A stretch of DNA of 40,262 bases from JAHILA01 sp035528175. GTDB taxonomy: Bacteria; Patescibacteriota; Minisyncoccia; RBG-13-40-8-A. Below are positions 39,109 to 40,262 of the stretch, piece after piece. The first letter of the stretch is position 1. Every line of letters begins with the position of its first letter. The stretch covers positions 1 to 40,262 of the forward strand of contig DATKZC010000012.1 of the NCBI GenBank assembly GCA_035528175.1. The letters are read 5' to 3'. Under the pieces are notes generated by a model. The model did not search any database. It was not told the origin of the DNA and saw only the letters and a list, made by a program, of their open reading frames with translations. The position numbers and the translations under genes are program-made.

Positions 39109-40119
39109 TTATATCAACTTATCTTGTTCTGATTTGGGCGGTTTGAGTTTGAGGTGTTTGTAGGCAGCAGGAGTGACCACGCGGCCTTGGGGAGTACGGG
39201 CGAGAAAACCAACTTGCATTAAATAGGGTTCGTAAATATCGGAAATCGTATCTCTTTCTTCGGATGTGGCAGCAGCAATTGTTTCAATGCCTACCGGCCC
39301 GCCATTAAACTTTTCAATAATCGTCGTAATAATCAATCTGTCAATCGGCTCTAATCCCAATTCATCAATTTCCATCATTTCTAGTGCCTGTTCTGTGATT
39401 TCTTTATCAATTTTCCCTTGTCCATGCACCTGCGCGTAATCCCTGACTCTTTTCAATAAACGATTTGCCACCCTTGGCGTCTTCCTTGCCCTTTTGGCGA
39501 TTTCCTTTAATCCATTTTGGTCTGATTCAATGTTTAAAATTTTCGCAGAGCGGTTCAAAATATCTTCAATATCTTTTTCTTCATAAAAATCCAAATGATA
39601 AGTCGCGCCAAAGCGGTTACGCAGAGGAGAGGAAAGCAAGCTGATTCTAGTGGTGGCAGCAATTAGAGTGAATGGCGGAATATCAAGTTGGATACTTCTG
39701 GCCGAAGGTCCTTTGCCAATGATAATATTCAGAGAAAAATCTTCCATTGCCGGATACAGGTATTCTTCTATTAATTTATTCAGGCGATGACATTCGTCAA
39801 CAAACAGAACATCGCCTTTTTCCAGGTTAGTGAGGATTGAAGCTAGGTCGCCAATCTTTTCAATCGCCGGGCCAGAAGTGATTTTGATGTTTTTATTAAG
39901 TTCGCGGGCAATGATATGCGCTAAAGTTGTTTTACCCAAACCAGAACCGCCGTATAAAAGTATATGTTCAACAGCTTCTTCGCGTTTTTTCGCTGCTTCC
40001 AGCAGCACTTTAAGGTTTTTTTTGACTTTTTCTTGGCCAAAATACTCTTCGAGCTGGTCTGGTCGAAGAGTTTTGTCTAGTATCTGGTCTTCTATTTTTT
40101 CTTTTGGGTCTGTGTGCAT
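39109..40119 (-). CDS. ruvB: Holliday junction branch-migration ATPase RuvB
   Basis: Hexameric AAA+ motor that drives branch migration with RuvA. The 336 residues contain the RuvB order: LRPDQLEEYFGQEKVKKNL, Walker A GGSGLGKTT (57-65), ITSGPAIEKIGDLASIL, Walker B VLFVDECHRLN (104-114; most relatives have Ile where Cys is), sensor 1 AATTRISLLSSPLRNRFG, sensor 2 RKTPRVANRLLKRVRDYA, and the winged-helix end EPYLMQVGFLARTPQGRV. No ribosome binding site is apparent at the ATG. ruvC is 3.3 kb away on the same strand; ruvA is not seen. The 143 bp from 40120 to the window end hold no gene that I can support. Confidence 0.97.
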   Translation of the reverse strand: MHTDPKEKIEDQILDKTLRPDQLEEYFGQEKVKKNLKVLLEAAKKREEAVEHILLYGGSGLGKTTLAHIIARELNKNIKITSGPAIEKIGDLASILTNLEKGDVLFVDECHRLNKLIEEYLYPAMEDFSLNIIIGKGPSARSIQLDIPPFTLIAATTRISLLSSPLRNRFGATYHLDFYEEKDIEDILNRSAKILNIESDQNGLKEIAKRARKTPRVANRLLKRVRDYAQVHGQGKIDKEITEQALEMMEIDELGLEPIDRLIITTIIEKFNGGPVGIETIAAATSEERDTISDIYEPYLMQVGFLARTPQGRVVTPAAYKHLKLKPPKSEQDKLI

Positions 40120-40262
40120 AGACTGAATAAGATGAGATACATAGGTAACACTTCTAAATTGCCTAAAGTCGGGTAATTTTGCTAAGATTTAGAGGTTATT
40201 AACCATTAAAGTATCTCATTTTTATGTTATCTCTTAATATTAAACAAATAGCCTTCTATCTA

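Overview
The window looks like a chromosomal segment of a Candidate Phyla Radiation (Patescibacteria) bacterium, most likely a parcubacterial lineage. This is judged from gene content: a PrgI/VirB4 secretion locus without the usual partners, LysM-CHAP and lamin-tail surface proteins, four-helix-bundle IVS protein, compact AT-rich layout, and standard genetic code. No 16S rRNA gene is present, so placement is an inference.

Layout. The left edge holds the start of a CCA-adding enzyme (minus, running off the window), plsC, and three tRNA genes (Lys-TTT, Lys-CTT, Arg-TCG) that do not encode CCA. Next come an orphan small gene, a thioredoxin-CcdA membrane protein, and the operon rpsO / NYN-domain protein / pnp / membrane protein, followed by comM. 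From 8.5 to 9.8 kb lie a small orphan gene and a LysM-CHAP wall hydrolase. A UvrD-type helicase and rsmA follow. From 12.86 to 25.2 kb runs a ten-gene plus-strand locus resembling a reduced type IV secretion or pilus system (VirB6-, PrgI-, VirB4- and VirB2-like, plus a 1013-residue protein with about 54 cysteines). An IVS-type element with its own gene and inverted-repeat ends sits inside this locus. A minus-strand block follows: O-antigen ligase, flippase, jag, yidC, yidD, rnpA, rpmH. The replication origin region comes next, with dnaA and dnaN on plus, then PBP1A, a very acidic small protein, ruvC, yebC and a lamin-tail/PKD surface protein on minus. A DUF3800 gene on plus and a small orphan gene plus ruvB on minus close the window.

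How it fits together. Core information genes (replication initiation, beta clamp, RuvB/RuvC, UvrD, PNPase, S15, L34, RNase P protein, RsmA, membrane insertion) share the window with a cell-surface programme (wall synthesis and hydrolysis, polysaccharide export, surface proteins, secretion/pilus). The thioredoxin-CcdA protein may supply oxidising or reducing equivalents for the disulfide-rich secretion protein.

The most notable signals beyond ordinary genes are: (1) GC-rich palindromes inserted in frame in several protein genes; (2) an IVS-like element with terminal inverted repeats inside the secretion operon; (3) many promoters whose -10 box lies only 6 to 8 nt before the start codon, suggesting leaderless mRNAs; (4) a 20-bp-period GGTCAAACC repeat beside dnaA and again among the tRNA genes, together with an 11-bp-spaced run of DnaA boxes; (5) a tRNA-Lys(CTT) with C at position 55 of the T loop.
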